Assembly: GCF_038958875.1 (NCBI RefSeq)
Contig: NZ_CP152407.1
Span: 1,185,501-1,249,500 of the forward strand
Source: Acidovorax sp. FHTAMBA
Lineage (GTDB): Bacteria > Pseudomonadota > Gammaproteobacteria > Burkholderiales > Burkholderiaceae_C
DNA length: 64,000 nt
Reading direction: 5' to 3'
The stretch's first letter is position 1. Each line of letters opens with the position of its first letter. The notes under the pieces were generated by a model. The model worked only from the letters and a program-made list of their open reading frames with translations, made no database searches and was not told where the DNA came from. Made by a program: the position numbers and the translations under genes. Below, one piece after another: positions 32,709 through 42,134 of the stretch.

Positions 32709-35102
32709 TTAATTTCTGAACAGATCGAGAATGCGGCTTCTCTCTTCCGGCGGCGGTGGTGCGGAGGGTGATACGGCCGCAGGGGCCGAGCGGTCGTCCA
32801 GGCCCAGACTGGAAACCCCGCTGTTGCGGGCGTATTCCTCATAGAACCATTCGCCACCTACATTGACCACCCCGGCCGGCACAGTGGGCTCACTCACCGG
32901 TACGCCCTTGAGGGCGCGCTCCATGAAGTGGATCCACACCGGCAGGCTAAGGCCGCCACCGGTTTCGCGGCTGCCCAGGTTGCGGGGCGTGTCATAGCCA
33001 ATCCAGGTCACCGCCGCGATGGTGGACTGGTATCCGGCAAACCACGCATCCACCGAATCGTTGGTGGTTCCGGTCTTGCCATGCAGGTCCGGCCGCTTCA
33101 ATGTGGCCTGCGCGCGCGCAGCAGTGCCTGAGCGGGTCACCTCCTGCAGCAGACTGTTCATGACGAAGGCGTTGCGGGCATCAATGGCGCGCGGTTGTTC
33201 GCTGAGCACAGGTGGCGTGATCTCCGAGATCACACGTCCTTTGTGATCGGTCACCTTGGCAATCAGCCAGGGGTTGACGCGGTAGCCTCCATTGGCAAAC
33301 ACCGAATAGCCGGTGGCAAGCTGCAGTGGCGTGACCGATCCGGCGCCCAGCGCCATCGTGAGGAACGGGGGGTGTTTGTCGGCGTCGAAGCCAAACTTGG
33401 AGACCCACTGCTGGCCGGTCTTGGGGCCTACGGCCTGCAAGATGCGGATCGAGATCATGTTCTTCGACTTCGCCAGCCCCGTGCGCATGCTCATGGGCCC
33501 GTCGTATTTGCCGTCATAGTTTTTGGGTTCCCAGGGCTGCCCCCCGGTGACGCCAGCGTCGAAAAACAGAGGCGCATCGTTGACAACCGTCGCAGGGGTA
33601 AAGCCTTTTTCCAGGGCCGCGGAGTAGATGAACGGCTTGAAGCTGGATCCCGGCTGGCGCCATGCCTGCGAAGCGTGGTTGAACTTGTTCTTGTCAAAGT
33701 CAAAGCCACCCACCAAGGCCCGGATGGCGCCGGTGCGTGGATCGAGCGCCACAAATGCCCCTTCGACCTCGGGGAGCTGCGTGATCTCCCAGGTATTCTT
33801 GGGCGTCTTGACCACACGGATCACCGCACCGCGTCGAATCTTGATATTGGGGGGCGCCTTGTCACTCAGGCCCGACTGAGCAGGTTTGAGCCCGTCACCG
33901 GTGATCTCGAGCGTGTCACCATTGGCACGGGCGGCGACGATCTTGCGCGGCGTCGCTTCCAGGACGACGGCTGAGAGTACGTCTCCGTTGTCGGGGTGGT
34001 TGGCCAGGGCATCGTCAATGGCGTCTTCAACCTCCTGGGGAGTGGAGGGCAGGGTCACGAACTTTTCCGGACCGCGGTACTGTTGTCGACGCTCGTAATC
34101 CATGATGCCCTTGCGCAGCGCCACGTACGCGACCTCTTGTTCCGCCGCGTTGAGGGTCGTGTATACGTTCAGGCCTCGGGTGTACGCCTCATTGCCATAC
34201 TGGGCGAAAATCAGCTGGCGTGCCATCTCGGCAACGTACTCGGCATGGACTCGGGCGTTGTCTGGCCCGGTACGGATCTTGAGTTCCTCGTCCTTGGCCT
34301 GTGCCGCCTGGGCAGCGGTGATGAATCCGTTTTCCTCCATGCGTTCGATGATGTGAAGCTGCCGTGCGCGCGCGCGCTTGGGGTTGCTGATCGGGTTGTA
34401 GGCGGAAGGTGCCTTCGGAAGGCCCGCGAGCATCGCCGCCTCGGCGACGGTGACAGATTTGAGCGGCTTGCCGAAATAAGTTTCGGATGCTGCAGAAAAA
34501 CCGTAAGCACGGTTACCCAGAAAAATCTGGTTCATATAAATCTCGAGAATCTGGTCTTTTGTCAGCAGATGCTCAAGCTTGAATGTCAGTAAGACTTCGT
34601 AAATTTTGCGAGTAAATGTTTTTTCGGATGAGAGATACACATTCCGCGCAACTTGCATCGTGATCGTCGAAGCACCCTGGCTTTTGACTCTCCCCAGGTT
34701 GGCGAGTCCTGCGCGAATGACGCCCTTGTAGTCCACGCCTCCGTGTTGAAAGAACCTCGCGTCCTCAATGGCCAGGACGGCGTCTTTCATGACTTTCGGG
34801 ATCTCACCGATGGGGGTGAGGTTGCGTCGCTCCTCGCCAAATTCCCCCAGCATCGCTCCCTCGGACGAGTAGATTCGCAAGGGCAGCTTGGGACGATAGT
34901 CCGCCAGATCAGAGATGTCCGGCAGGTTGGGGTAGGCAACTGACAGGGCAAGAGCCACAGCCAAGGCCAGCGCAACCGCTGCCGCAGCCGTGATGCCCGT
35001 CAACCAAAGAACTGCGCGCCCGAGCCAGAACAGCCAATTGCGGCGTGGTGATGCAGGTGTTGATCCCCGCTGATCGGAAGGCTTGGGTGAAGAGGGCGGC
35101 AT
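32709..35102 (-). CDS. mrcA: Penicillin-binding protein 1A
   Basis: 797 aa class A PBP. N-terminal membrane helix near 25-55, glycosyltransferase domain with AIEDARFFQHGGVDYKG, KSQGASTITMQVARN and KDQILEIYMNQIFLGN, then a linker domain and a transpeptidase domain with the active-site SSFK (RQPGSSFKPF), SKN, and KTG (HGKTGTTND). It builds and crosslinks peptidoglycan. It ends in a Pro-rich cytoplasmic-like tail, EERSRILDLFRN. The coding DNA has a local AT-rich dip at about 34440-34660 (38-50% GC by hand against 60-68% on either side). Divergent from pilM, as in many proteobacteria. Confidence 0.96.
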   Translation of the reverse strand: MPPSSPKPSDQRGSTPASPRRNWLFWLGRAVLWLTGITAAAAVALALAVALALSVAYPNLPDISDLADYRPKLPLRIYSSEGAMLGEFGEERRNLTPIGEIPKVMKDAVLAIEDARFFQHGGVDYKGVIRAGLANLGRVKSQGASTITMQVARNVYLSSEKTFTRKIYEVLLTFKLEHLLTKDQILEIYMNQIFLGNRAYGFSAASETYFGKPLKSVTVAEAAMLAGLPKAPSAYNPISNPKRARARQLHIIERMEENGFITAAQAAQAKDEELKIRTGPDNARVHAEYVAEMARQLIFAQYGNEAYTRGLNVYTTLNAAEQEVAYVALRKGIMDYERRQQYRGPEKFVTLPSTPQEVEDAIDDALANHPDNGDVLSAVVLEATPRKIVAARANGDTLEITGDGLKPAQSGLSDKAPPNIKIRRGAVIRVVKTPKNTWEITQLPEVEGAFVALDPRTGAIRALVGGFDFDKNKFNHASQAWRQPGSSFKPFIYSAALEKGFTPATVVNDAPLFFDAGVTGGQPWEPKNYDGKYDGPMSMRTGLAKSKNMISIRILQAVGPKTGQQWVSKFGFDADKHPPFLTMALGAGSVTPLQLATGYSVFANGGYRVNPWLIAKVTDHKGRVISEITPPVLSEQPRAIDARNAFVMNSLLQEVTRSGTAARAQATLKRPDLHGKTGTTNDSVDAWFAGYQSTIAAVTWIGYDTPRNLGSRETGGGLSLPVWIHFMERALKGVPVSEPTVPAGVVNVGGEWFYEEYARNSGVSSLGLDDRSAPAAVSPSAPPPPEERSRILDLFRN

Positions 35103-35282
35103 ATCGCTCCGGAGTAAGACCGCTCATTATAAAAATCTCTCGATGCGGCGACCGGAAAATCGCTCGGCTTGCGGACGGGAGGGACCCGAACGGTCTTCCA
35201 AAGCCATCAAACGGTGCCACAGACACCCTAAAAATCGTCTGCTTTTGGCAACGCTCCACAACTGTTACGCGGGGAAAAATCT

Positions 35283-35311
35283 TTGCCGGAGAACTATCTT
35301 ACTGATAGCAT
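35283..35311 (+). promoter_or_regulatory. Possible sigma-70 promoter of the pil operon
   Basis: TTGCCG (35283-35288), a 17-bp spacer and TAGCAT (35306-35311), 57 bp before the pilM start in the 265-bp mrcA-pilM gap. The match is fair and was not tested against others; the rest of the gap has no ORF. Confidence 0.3.
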
Positions 35312-35367
35312 TCATGTGAAGTGTTAAGTTTTGTTGCCTCATTTTGGCAAGTTACAGGGGACCAATC

Positions 35368-36447
35368 TTGAGCTCAATGGGGTCTTTGTTCAGTCGCCAG
35401 TCTCCGCCGCTGCTGGGAATCGACATCAGCTCTTCCAGCGTGAAGCTGGTGGAGCTCGGGCGCGATAAGGCAGGCAGCTTGGTGTTGGAGCGTTGTGCGA
35501 TCGAACCGCTGGAACGTGGTTGGATCACGGACGGCAACATCGAAAAATTCGACGAAGTCGCCGATGCCCTGCGCCGCGTCGTTAAGAAAAGCGGCACGCG
35601 TACCAAAAACGTTGCCTTGGCATTGCCTCCGTCAGCAGTCATCACCAAGAAGATCACGCTGCCCGGCGGCATGACGGAGCAGGAGCTGGAGGTTCAGGTT
35701 GAATCCGAAGCAAACCAATATATCCCGTTTTCCCTTGATGAAGTGAGTCTGGATTTTTGTGTCATTGGGCCCAGCAAAAACGCGCCCGGTGACGTGGAAG
35801 TTTTGATAGCTGCGTCCCGGCGCGAAAAGGTTCAGGATCGCCAAGGGCTTGCTGAGGCAGCAGGCCTGAAGCCGGTGGTTGTAGACATCGAATCTCATGC
35901 ATCACGCTTGGCTGCCGGGCGTCTTATAGAAGCGCTGCCAAAGAAGGGCGTCGACGCGATGGTTGCTCTCTTTGAAGTGGGAGCTTTGACTACCAGCATG
36001 CAAGTCATCCGGAATGACGAAGTGCTGTATGACCGGGATCAGGCTTTTGGCGGCGCCCAGCTGACGCAACTGATCGTCCGACAATACGGCTTCTCCGTTG
36101 AAGAAGCTGAGAGCAAAAAAAGAAACGGCGACCTGCCGGAAGATTATCAGTCCGCCGTTCTCCGTCCTTTTGTCGACAGTATGGCCCAGGAAATCGGTCG
36201 TGCATTGCAGTTCTTCTTCACAAGCACCCCTCACAACCGTGTTGATCACGTCATGCTGGCGGGTGGATCGGCACCATTACCTGGCCTCACGGAGGCCGTA
36301 ACCCAGCAAACCGGCTTTGCATGTAGCGCGGTCAATCCCTTTGATGGGATGGAAATCGGAAGTTCCGTGCGGTTGAAGAAAATGGTACGTGAGGCTCCTT
36401 CGTATCTGACGTCGTGCGGCTTGGCCATGCGGAGGTTCCTGCAGTGA
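35368..36447 (+). CDS. pilM: Type IV pilus inner-membrane platform protein PilM
   Basis: 359 aa with a TTG start at 35368 placed 6 bp after AGGGGA; an ATG three codons later is the alternative. Actin/FtsA-like ATPase fold: LLGIDISSSSVKLVEL (phosphate 1), VDIESHASRL, and the C-terminal HVMLAGGSAPLPGL. The cytoplasmic ring binds the N-terminus of PilN and links the assembly motor to the PilNOPQ trans-envelope complex. Its stop overlaps the GTG of pilN. GC content falls from near 58-60% to about 40% within the gene, near 35700. Confidence 0.95.
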   Translation: MSSMGSLFSRQSPPLLGIDISSSSVKLVELGRDKAGSLVLERCAIEPLERGWITDGNIEKFDEVADALRRVVKKSGTRTKNVALALPPSAVITKKITLPGGMTEQELEVQVESEANQYIPFSLDEVSLDFCVIGPSKNAPGDVEVLIAASRREKVQDRQGLAEAAGLKPVVVDIESHASRLAAGRLIEALPKKGVDAMVALFEVGALTTSMQVIRNDEVLYDRDQAFGGAQLTQLIVRQYGFSVEEAESKKRNGDLPEDYQSAVLRPFVDSMAQEIGRALQFFFTSTPHNRVDHVMLAGGSAPLPGLTEAVTQQTGFACSAVNPFDGMEIGSSVRLKKMVREAPSYLTSCGLAMRRFLQ

Positions 36448-37052
36448 TACTCATCAACTTACTCCCCCATCGGGAAGCGGCGCGAAAACGTCGCAAAGAG
36501 GCTTTTCAGGCAACGATGTTCGCATCGTTCCTTGTGGGCTTGGCGATTGCTGGTGCGGTTTATTGGTGGTTTCAAATGATGATTACCAATCAACAGGAGC
36601 GTAATGCGTTTCTGCAGAGCGAGATAAAAGTACTGGAGGGGCAAATCAAGGAAATCGCCACCATTGAAGATGAAATTGCCGCCTTGCGCGCGCGACAAAA
36701 AGCTGTGGAGGACCTGCAGTCCGATCGAAATCTTCCTGTCCACTTGTTGAATGAACTTGTGCGGCAGATTCCTGAAGGTGCATATGTAACCAGCATCAAA
36801 CAGACGGAGCAAGTTATCGCGATGCAAGGCGTCGCTCAATCTAACGAGCGCGTGTCTGAGATGCTCCGGAATCTTACTGACAATACCCCATGGTTGTCGA
36901 AACCCGAATTGGTAGAGATTGTTGCGAGCAACATCGCACTCACGCCGAGAGATCAGCGTCGAGTCTCGACCTTTAATCTGCGTTTTCGTTTGATGAGAAC
37001 CGCCGAAGCGCAGAAAAGTATGGGTGCGGCAAGCGTTGCGACTGGAAATTGA
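36444..37052 (+). CDS. pilN: Type IV pilus assembly protein PilN
   Basis: 202 aa, GTG start at 36444 with GGAGG upstream and overlapping the pilM stop. The N-terminus ILINLLPHREAARKRR is the conserved PilM-binding motif. One membrane helix (MFASFLVGLAIAGAVYWWF) is followed by a coiled coil (EIKVLEGQIKEIATIEDEIA) and a small periplasmic ferredoxin-like domain. AT-rich compared with flanking core genes (45-53% GC in counted stretches). Confidence 0.95.
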   Translation: MILINLLPHREAARKRRKEAFQATMFASFLVGLAIAGAVYWWFQMMITNQQERNAFLQSEIKVLEGQIKEIATIEDEIAALRARQKAVEDLQSDRNLPVHLLNELVRQIPEGAYVTSIKQTEQVIAMQGVAQSNERVSEMLRNLTDNTPWLSKPELVEIVASNIALTPRDQRRVSTFNLRFRLMRTAEAQKSMGAASVATGN

Positions 37053-37054
37053 AC

Positions 37055-37738
37055 ATGGCAAAAAAATCAAAAAATAGCATTGATTTCGCTGTCGTTCAGG
37101 AAAATATTTCCAGGCAGTTTCGGAATCTTGACACTAAAGACCCGTCCTTGTGGCCAATTGCGCCAAAAGTTCTGCTCTGTGTTTTTATTGCAGTCGGCGT
37201 TGCTGCGGGGTTGTGGTTCGCAAAGATTAACGAGTATGAGGTGGAGTTTCAGGCTGAGGTGGCAAAAGAACAAACTCTCCGACAAGATTATCAAACTAAA
37301 CTTGTTAAAGCGGTAAGTTTGGAGGCTCTGAAACGACAGCGGGAGCAAGTGCAGCAGTATGTTATACAGCTCGAGAAACAGTTGCCGAGTAAAGCCGAGA
37401 TGGCTGCGCTTCTTTCCGACATTAACCAGGCAGGGCTTGGCCGCAGCTTGCAATTCGAGCTGTTTCGACCCGGGCAGGTTGTCGTTAAAGAATACTACGC
37501 TGAGCTTCCTATTCAGATACGTGTTACCGGAAAATACCACGATATGGGTTCGTTTGCGTCCGATATCGCTCATCTGTCGCGAATTGTAACGCTTAACAAC
37601 ATATCGATCGCTCCTCCCCAGGCTAAGGATAAGGACGGCTCAACATTGACGATGGAGGCAACTGCCCGTACGTTCAGGTATTTGGATCCGGAAGAGATAC
37701 AAGCCCAGAAGCAAGTGACGCGGGGGGGCAAGAAATGA
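37055..37738 (+). CDS. pilO: Type IV pilus assembly protein PilO
   Basis: 227 aa from ATG 37055 (MAKKSKNSIDF), 2 bp after the pilN stop. One membrane helix near 40-58 (APKVLLCVFIAVGVAAGLWF), a coiled coil (KLVKAVSLEALKRQREQVQQ) and a periplasmic core ending in LNNISIAPPQ. It forms heterodimers with PilN in the periplasm. Overlaps pilP by 4 bp. AT-rich. Confidence 0.95.
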   Translation: MAKKSKNSIDFAVVQENISRQFRNLDTKDPSLWPIAPKVLLCVFIAVGVAAGLWFAKINEYEVEFQAEVAKEQTLRQDYQTKLVKAVSLEALKRQREQVQQYVIQLEKQLPSKAEMAALLSDINQAGLGRSLQFELFRPGQVVVKEYYAELPIQIRVTGKYHDMGSFASDIAHLSRIVTLNNISIAPPQAKDKDGSTLTMEATARTFRYLDPEEIQAQKQVTRGGKK

Positions 37739-38277
37739 AGCGTATGCAACTGTTTTTAGCATTTTTTATGTCGATTCTTGTTGTCGGATGCGGTTCCACT
37801 GGAGACGACGAATTGCGCCAATGGATGTCGGATTTGCGCGCCACGACCAAGCCACGTGTGACCCCTTTATCTGAGCCAAAGCAGTTTTTACCGCAAACTT
37901 ACTCTATGGAGTCAGGTGTAGAGCCGTTTAATTCTGTCAAGTTGACGCAGGCACTCAGGCGTGAGACTAACCAATCGGCCTCGAATGCTGCGTTGATTGC
38001 TCCGGAAATGGCTCGACGAAAAGAGCCGCTGGAAGCGTATCCGTTGGATGTCATGGCAATGGTCGGTAGCCTGGACAAAAAGGGTGTTCCAACAGCGTTG
38101 CTGAGAGTGGATAAGTTGCTGTATCAAGTCCGCGTGGGAAATTACGTTGGACAAAATTACGGGAAAATCGTGAAGATCACCGAAAACTCGATTCAGTTGC
38201 GTGAAATTGTCCAGGATGCGACTGGCGATTGGATTGAACGTGCTGCGGCGCTGGATTTGCAAGAGGGCAGTAAATGA
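37735..38277 (+). CDS. pilP: Type IV pilus lipoprotein PilP
   Basis: 180 aa. Lipobox VVGC (Cys19) and then a disordered linker; the C-terminal beta domain carries YPLDVMAMVGSLDKKG and YRVRVGNYVGQN-like LLYQVRVGNYVGQNYGK, the HR domain that docks on the PilQ secretin. Overlaps pilQ by 4 bp (ATGA). Confidence 0.94.
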   Translation: MKRMQLFLAFFMSILVVGCGSTGDDELRQWMSDLRATTKPRVTPLSEPKQFLPQTYSMESGVEPFNSVKLTQALRRETNQSASNAALIAPEMARRKEPLEAYPLDVMAMVGSLDKKGVPTALLRVDKLLYQVRVGNYVGQNYGKIVKITENSIQLREIVQDATGDWIERAAALDLQEGSK

Positions 38278-40409
38278 AATATTTCAAAATCGACTTGACC
38301 AAAATTTATAGAATCGCGACCGGGTTCTCGATTGCAATTTTGGTGCCTATTTCCGGCTACACGCAGACGCTCATTCAGTCAGTGGCAGGGAGTATGCAAA
38401 ATGGTGTGGACGTTGTTCGCATCGATTTCTCTGAACCGCTGGCTGCGTTGCCCACTGGATTCTCGATTCAATCACCTCCGCGAATCGCACTTGATTTTCC
38501 GAGCGCCTCCAATGCATCGGGGAGGAATGTCTTCGACGTCAACCAAGGTAATGTGAAAACAGTGAGTGTTGTGCAAGCAGGTGATCGCTCGCGTGTTGTG
38601 CTCAACTTGAAGCAAGCCACGTCGTACCAAGCAGAAATTCAGGGTAAGTCTCTGTTTATTTCTCTGGGAGTGGCTTCTTCCGCAACTCCGGTAGTTCAAT
38701 CGGCTCAGGCTTCGGTATTTGCTGACTCTGCAAGCGTAGACGCTCAGACGCTCAAAGATGTTGATTTCAGGCGCGGAGCTGATGGTTCTGGAAGGGTAGT
38801 GGTATCGTTACCTTCAAGCCAAGTGGGTGTTGATATACGCCAGCAAGGTAAAGGCTTGGTGGTGGATTTTCTGCGATCGAGCCTGCCAGAGGGGTTGCGA
38901 CGTCGTCTCGATGTGGGAGATTTTGGAACTCCGGTACAGGCGATTACTACAATCCAGCAGGGTGACAGGGTCCGAATGACCATTGAGCCAATTGGTGAGT
39001 GGGAACACAGTGCATACCAAAGCGATAGCCAGTTTGTGGTAGAAGTGCGGCAAAAAAAGGTTGACCTGAACAAGCTAACCCAAGGCCCTGGATACAGTGG
39101 TGAAAAGCTGTCGCTTAATTTTCAAAATATCGAAGTTCGCTCTTTGCTTCAGGTGATTGCAGATTTTACAGATTTCAATATCGTAACGTCTGATACTGTT
39201 ACCGGTTCATTGACGCTGCGTCTCAAAGATGTACCGTGGGACCAAGCGCTTCAAATTATTATGGACGCCAAGGGGCTTGGCATGCGCAAGTCGGGAAGCG
39301 TTCTGTGGATTGCGCCCAAAGATGAGATTGATGATCGGGTCAAGAAGGACTATGAAGCTGCGTTGTCAATCCAGAAATTAGAGCCATTGAGAACGCAGGC
39401 ATTTCAGATGAATTACGCCAAAGCTGTAGATATGGTGGCGCAGCTGACGGCTTCTAGCGGCGGATCAGGAACATCGAACCGCTTCCTTTCTGAGAGAGGA
39501 AGTGCGATTGCAGAACCGCGAACTAACCAGTTGTTTGTAACGGATACGGCCAGCAAACTAGAAGAAGTACGGCAGTTGCTATCGACCCTCGATGTAGCGG
39601 TTCGTCAAGTGATGATTGAGGCCAGGATCGTCGAGGCTTCTGATACTTTCGGCCGGTCTCTTGGAGTGCGCTTGGGAGGAACTGATCTAAGAGCTAGTAG
39701 GGGTGGAACTGGCGGATACAATATTGGCGGTGGCAATAGCGTCGCGTTCGGAACAAGTTACAGCAACGCTGTCGCGTCGTCAGGTGCGGGTGGTGCAACT
39801 AATACGCTCGGAAGCTTCGTGAATTTGCCTGCACAAGCGCAGGGTGGTTTTGATCCTGCGAGCTTTGCGATTTCCATATTCAATTCCGCAGCTAACAGAT
39901 TCTTGAATCTTGAAATTTCGGCAATGGAAGCTGACGGCAAAGGGAAGATCGTGTCTAGCCCCCGCGTTGTGACTGCTGATCAAACCAAGGCTTCCATTGA
40001 ACAAGGGACGGAGTTCCCCTATCCGGTGACGGCACCTAATGGAGGCACGGTCATCGCTTTTAAGAAAGCCGTTCTGAAGCTTGAAGTGTTGCCACAAATT
40101 ACACCTGAAGGCAACATTATTTTGGATCTTGATGTGAATAAGGACAGTCCAGGTGAGATTCTGCAGAATGTGCGTGCCATCAATACAAAGCATATCAAGA
40201 CGCAGGTTTTGGTTGAGAATGGCGGAACCGTCGTAATTGGTGGCATATTTGAATTGTTCGAGGATAACGCAGAGGCCAAGGTTCCTTTCTTGGGTGATAT
40301 CCCTGCGGTGGGAAATTTGTTCAAAACTAAAACAAAACAAATGAATAAGCAGGAAATGCTTATTTTTATTACGCCAAAAGTTCTTACCGAGCGTTCGGCA
40401 GTGCGTTAA
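38274..40409 (+). CDS. pilQ: Type IV pilus secretin PilQ
   Basis: 711 aa. Signal peptide with cleavage near residue 31, two AMIN domains (~35-110 and ~150-255), an STN/secretin N domain (LSLNFQNIEVRSLLQVIADF), an N1 domain and a C-terminal secretin barrel with VEARIVEASDTFGRSLGVR and the VPFLGDIPAVGNLFK signature. It forms the outer-membrane pore for pili and, in competent species, for DNA uptake. A glycine/serine-rich loop (~475-510) lies within the secretin domain. AT-rich, down to 33% GC in a 60-base stretch near 39121. It is not followed by aroK as is usual. Confidence 0.95.
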   Translation: MKYFKIDLTKIYRIATGFSIAILVPISGYTQTLIQSVAGSMQNGVDVVRIDFSEPLAALPTGFSIQSPPRIALDFPSASNASGRNVFDVNQGNVKTVSVVQAGDRSRVVLNLKQATSYQAEIQGKSLFISLGVASSATPVVQSAQASVFADSASVDAQTLKDVDFRRGADGSGRVVVSLPSSQVGVDIRQQGKGLVVDFLRSSLPEGLRRRLDVGDFGTPVQAITTIQQGDRVRMTIEPIGEWEHSAYQSDSQFVVEVRQKKVDLNKLTQGPGYSGEKLSLNFQNIEVRSLLQVIADFTDFNIVTSDTVTGSLTLRLKDVPWDQALQIIMDAKGLGMRKSGSVLWIAPKDEIDDRVKKDYEAALSIQKLEPLRTQAFQMNYAKAVDMVAQLTASSGGSGTSNRFLSERGSAIAEPRTNQLFVTDTASKLEEVRQLLSTLDVAVRQVMIEARIVEASDTFGRSLGVRLGGTDLRASRGGTGGYNIGGGNSVAFGTSYSNAVASSGAGGATNTLGSFVNLPAQAQGGFDPASFAISIFNSAANRFLNLEISAMEADGKGKIVSSPRVVTADQTKASIEQGTEFPYPVTAPNGGTVIAFKKAVLKLEVLPQITPEGNIILDLDVNKDSPGEILQNVRAINTKHIKTQVLVENGGTVVIGGIFELFEDNAEAKVPFLGDIPAVGNLFKTKTKQMNKQEMLIFITPKVLTERSAVR

Positions 40410-40430
40410 ATTAGCTAATAGGGAGTGATC

Positions 40431-41939
40431 ATGGTCAAGCGGTCAAATATTTTTTTCATGACGATAGCGGTCGTGCTTTCTGCATGCGGTGGTGGTGGAG
40501 GGAGTCCTGGTGAAACGAATGAGCATTACAGTATCAATCTCCGCGCAGAAAAAAATCAGTTGCCATTGAACATCGCTGGAGCTGCACCCGGACTTGGGGC
40601 TTACAGGCCGTATACCACGACACTCTATGTGGAGGCTCGCAAGGGTAATCTGCCTATTCCAGGTGGGGAGGATATCTTTGCTTGTAATGTGGCCGGCGGT
40701 TTGGATTCGGGTGCGTTATATTATTTGGATGGAAAAGACGAGCATGAAACTGAAGTGGATGATGGTAACGGTGGGAAGGTCAAGATCCCAAATGCCTATC
40801 GAAATATTACGTTAGGTGCCAACGCCGGAGGGAATTCGTTTCATTTTCATGCAGGTGATCAAGCGGGAAATGCTCGCATCACGTGCTCTGTTCAAGACCC
40901 TCGCGACAATCGACAGAAAGCTGCAAGCGTAGAAATTACCGTAGGGGCGGCGACTGGTAAACCCGCAAGTGTACGCTTAGCGGCGCAACGTGATGATATT
41001 CTGGGAACTAGGTCAAATCCAAATGGTATTCTGAGCCAGATGGCCATTCAGGCATTCGTCATGGACGATGCCAACCAGCCAACCGGCAGTACATCAGGGT
41101 CGAATGTACAAGTTCGGATTCTTGCCGGTACAGACGCCGCTCGAGGAGCTCGCTTAGTGGCTGGCAGCCAGAGTGGTAGCGTACTGCAATTGCCTTCAAT
41201 TGGCGGGGTTGCGCTCTTCTCGCTGTTGAGTGGCACTGAGACTGGGACGATTTTCTTGGAGATGTTGGCGGATCGGTCGGATAACAACGTGAGCAACGGT
41301 ATCGCCGATCCGATGAATGCGATTCTTCCTGTGCAAGTAATGGCGGCACGCACGATCGCTCCTTCAATCGAGAGTGTGAATCTCGGAGACGTTACCAAGG
41401 GCGTTCCATTTACTGCTTACTTGGAGGCCAAAAATGGTTTGCCGCCTTTCACATGGTCGGCTGTAGGACTTCCTCCCGGTTTGACTGTGGATGCAAGCAC
41501 GGGGATCTTGAGTGGGACAGTAAGCCTGGATGCTGCGGAACGTGAATACCGAGCCACTGTGACAGCGACGGATAAGAATAAAATATCTGCAACGGCTACT
41601 ATAACCCTCAACGTTGTGGGCGGCCTATCAGAAGATTTTTCTATTGGGGACTGCAATGGGAATACAGTCTGCTCGCTGGGGTCTGCAGCGGTGGGAGTCA
41701 ACTTCGCGTATTCTTTCGTGACGTCAACAAGCGGAGTCACGTGGGAGTTTGCTGGGCTGCCTGGATGGTTGAGCAGTGCAACAACTGGCACGGCAGGTGT
41801 CCTTAACGGTGTACCAAGTGGCGGTGATTGTGGCAATCATGAATTTGCAGTCACGGCGAAGAAGGGGGGCACTTCTATAACGCGGAGATTCCAAATCACT
41901 GTAGTTGCCGGTGTGGGTCCCGCTAACGCCTGTTCCTAG
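40431..41939 (+). CDS. Putative Ig-like lipoprotein of unknown function
   Basis: 502 aa from ATG 40431 with GGGAG five bases upstream. A lipobox LSAC (Cys19) is followed by a run of glycines (CGGGGGS), typical of surface or periplasmic lipoproteins. Residues ~25-165 and ~165-300 look like beta-sandwich repeats (VEITVGAATGKPASVRL). A putative Ig domain of the He_PIG type occupies ~310-395 (PPFTWSAVGLPPGLTVDAST), with a second, partial one to the end. There are Cys pairs in the last domain. It lies 21 bp behind pilQ and is AT-rich like the pil genes, so it is probably co-transcribed with them. I do not recognise it as a known pilus component. Confidence 0.82.
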   Translation: MVKRSNIFFMTIAVVLSACGGGGGSPGETNEHYSINLRAEKNQLPLNIAGAAPGLGAYRPYTTTLYVEARKGNLPIPGGEDIFACNVAGGLDSGALYYLDGKDEHETEVDDGNGGKVKIPNAYRNITLGANAGGNSFHFHAGDQAGNARITCSVQDPRDNRQKAASVEITVGAATGKPASVRLAAQRDDILGTRSNPNGILSQMAIQAFVMDDANQPTGSTSGSNVQVRILAGTDAARGARLVAGSQSGSVLQLPSIGGVALFSLLSGTETGTIFLEMLADRSDNNVSNGIADPMNAILPVQVMAARTIAPSIESVNLGDVTKGVPFTAYLEAKNGLPPFTWSAVGLPPGLTVDASTGILSGTVSLDAAEREYRATVTATDKNKISATATITLNVVGGLSEDFSIGDCNGNTVCSLGSAAVGVNFAYSFVTSTSGVTWEFAGLPGWLSSATTGTAGVLNGVPSGGDCGNHEFAVTAKKGGTSITRRFQITVVAGVGPANACS

Positions 41940-42001
41940 AAGTTGAGCCATTGCCCGGTACTTAGATGTGCCGCGGCTGGGCTTCATGTGCTGGTCTTTC
42001 T

Positions 42002-42027
42002 ATCCCCGGCTCGTCCGGGGATTTTTT
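42002..42027 (+). terminator. Rho-independent terminator after the Ig-like lipoprotein gene
   Basis: Perfect 8-bp stem ATCCCCGG/CCGGGGAT with loop CTCGT, then a run of six Ts. It ends the pil-lipoprotein unit 62 bp after the stop, ahead of aroB. Confidence 0.9.
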
Positions 42028-42134
42028 ATTCTTGTACGATTGACTTATCGGATAGTAAGAAACGACTGCCCTTGAAGTTCATAGATCGCCATGAAGGGGA
42101 TCGTCATCACATTCTGAAAGCGTAGAGATATCCA

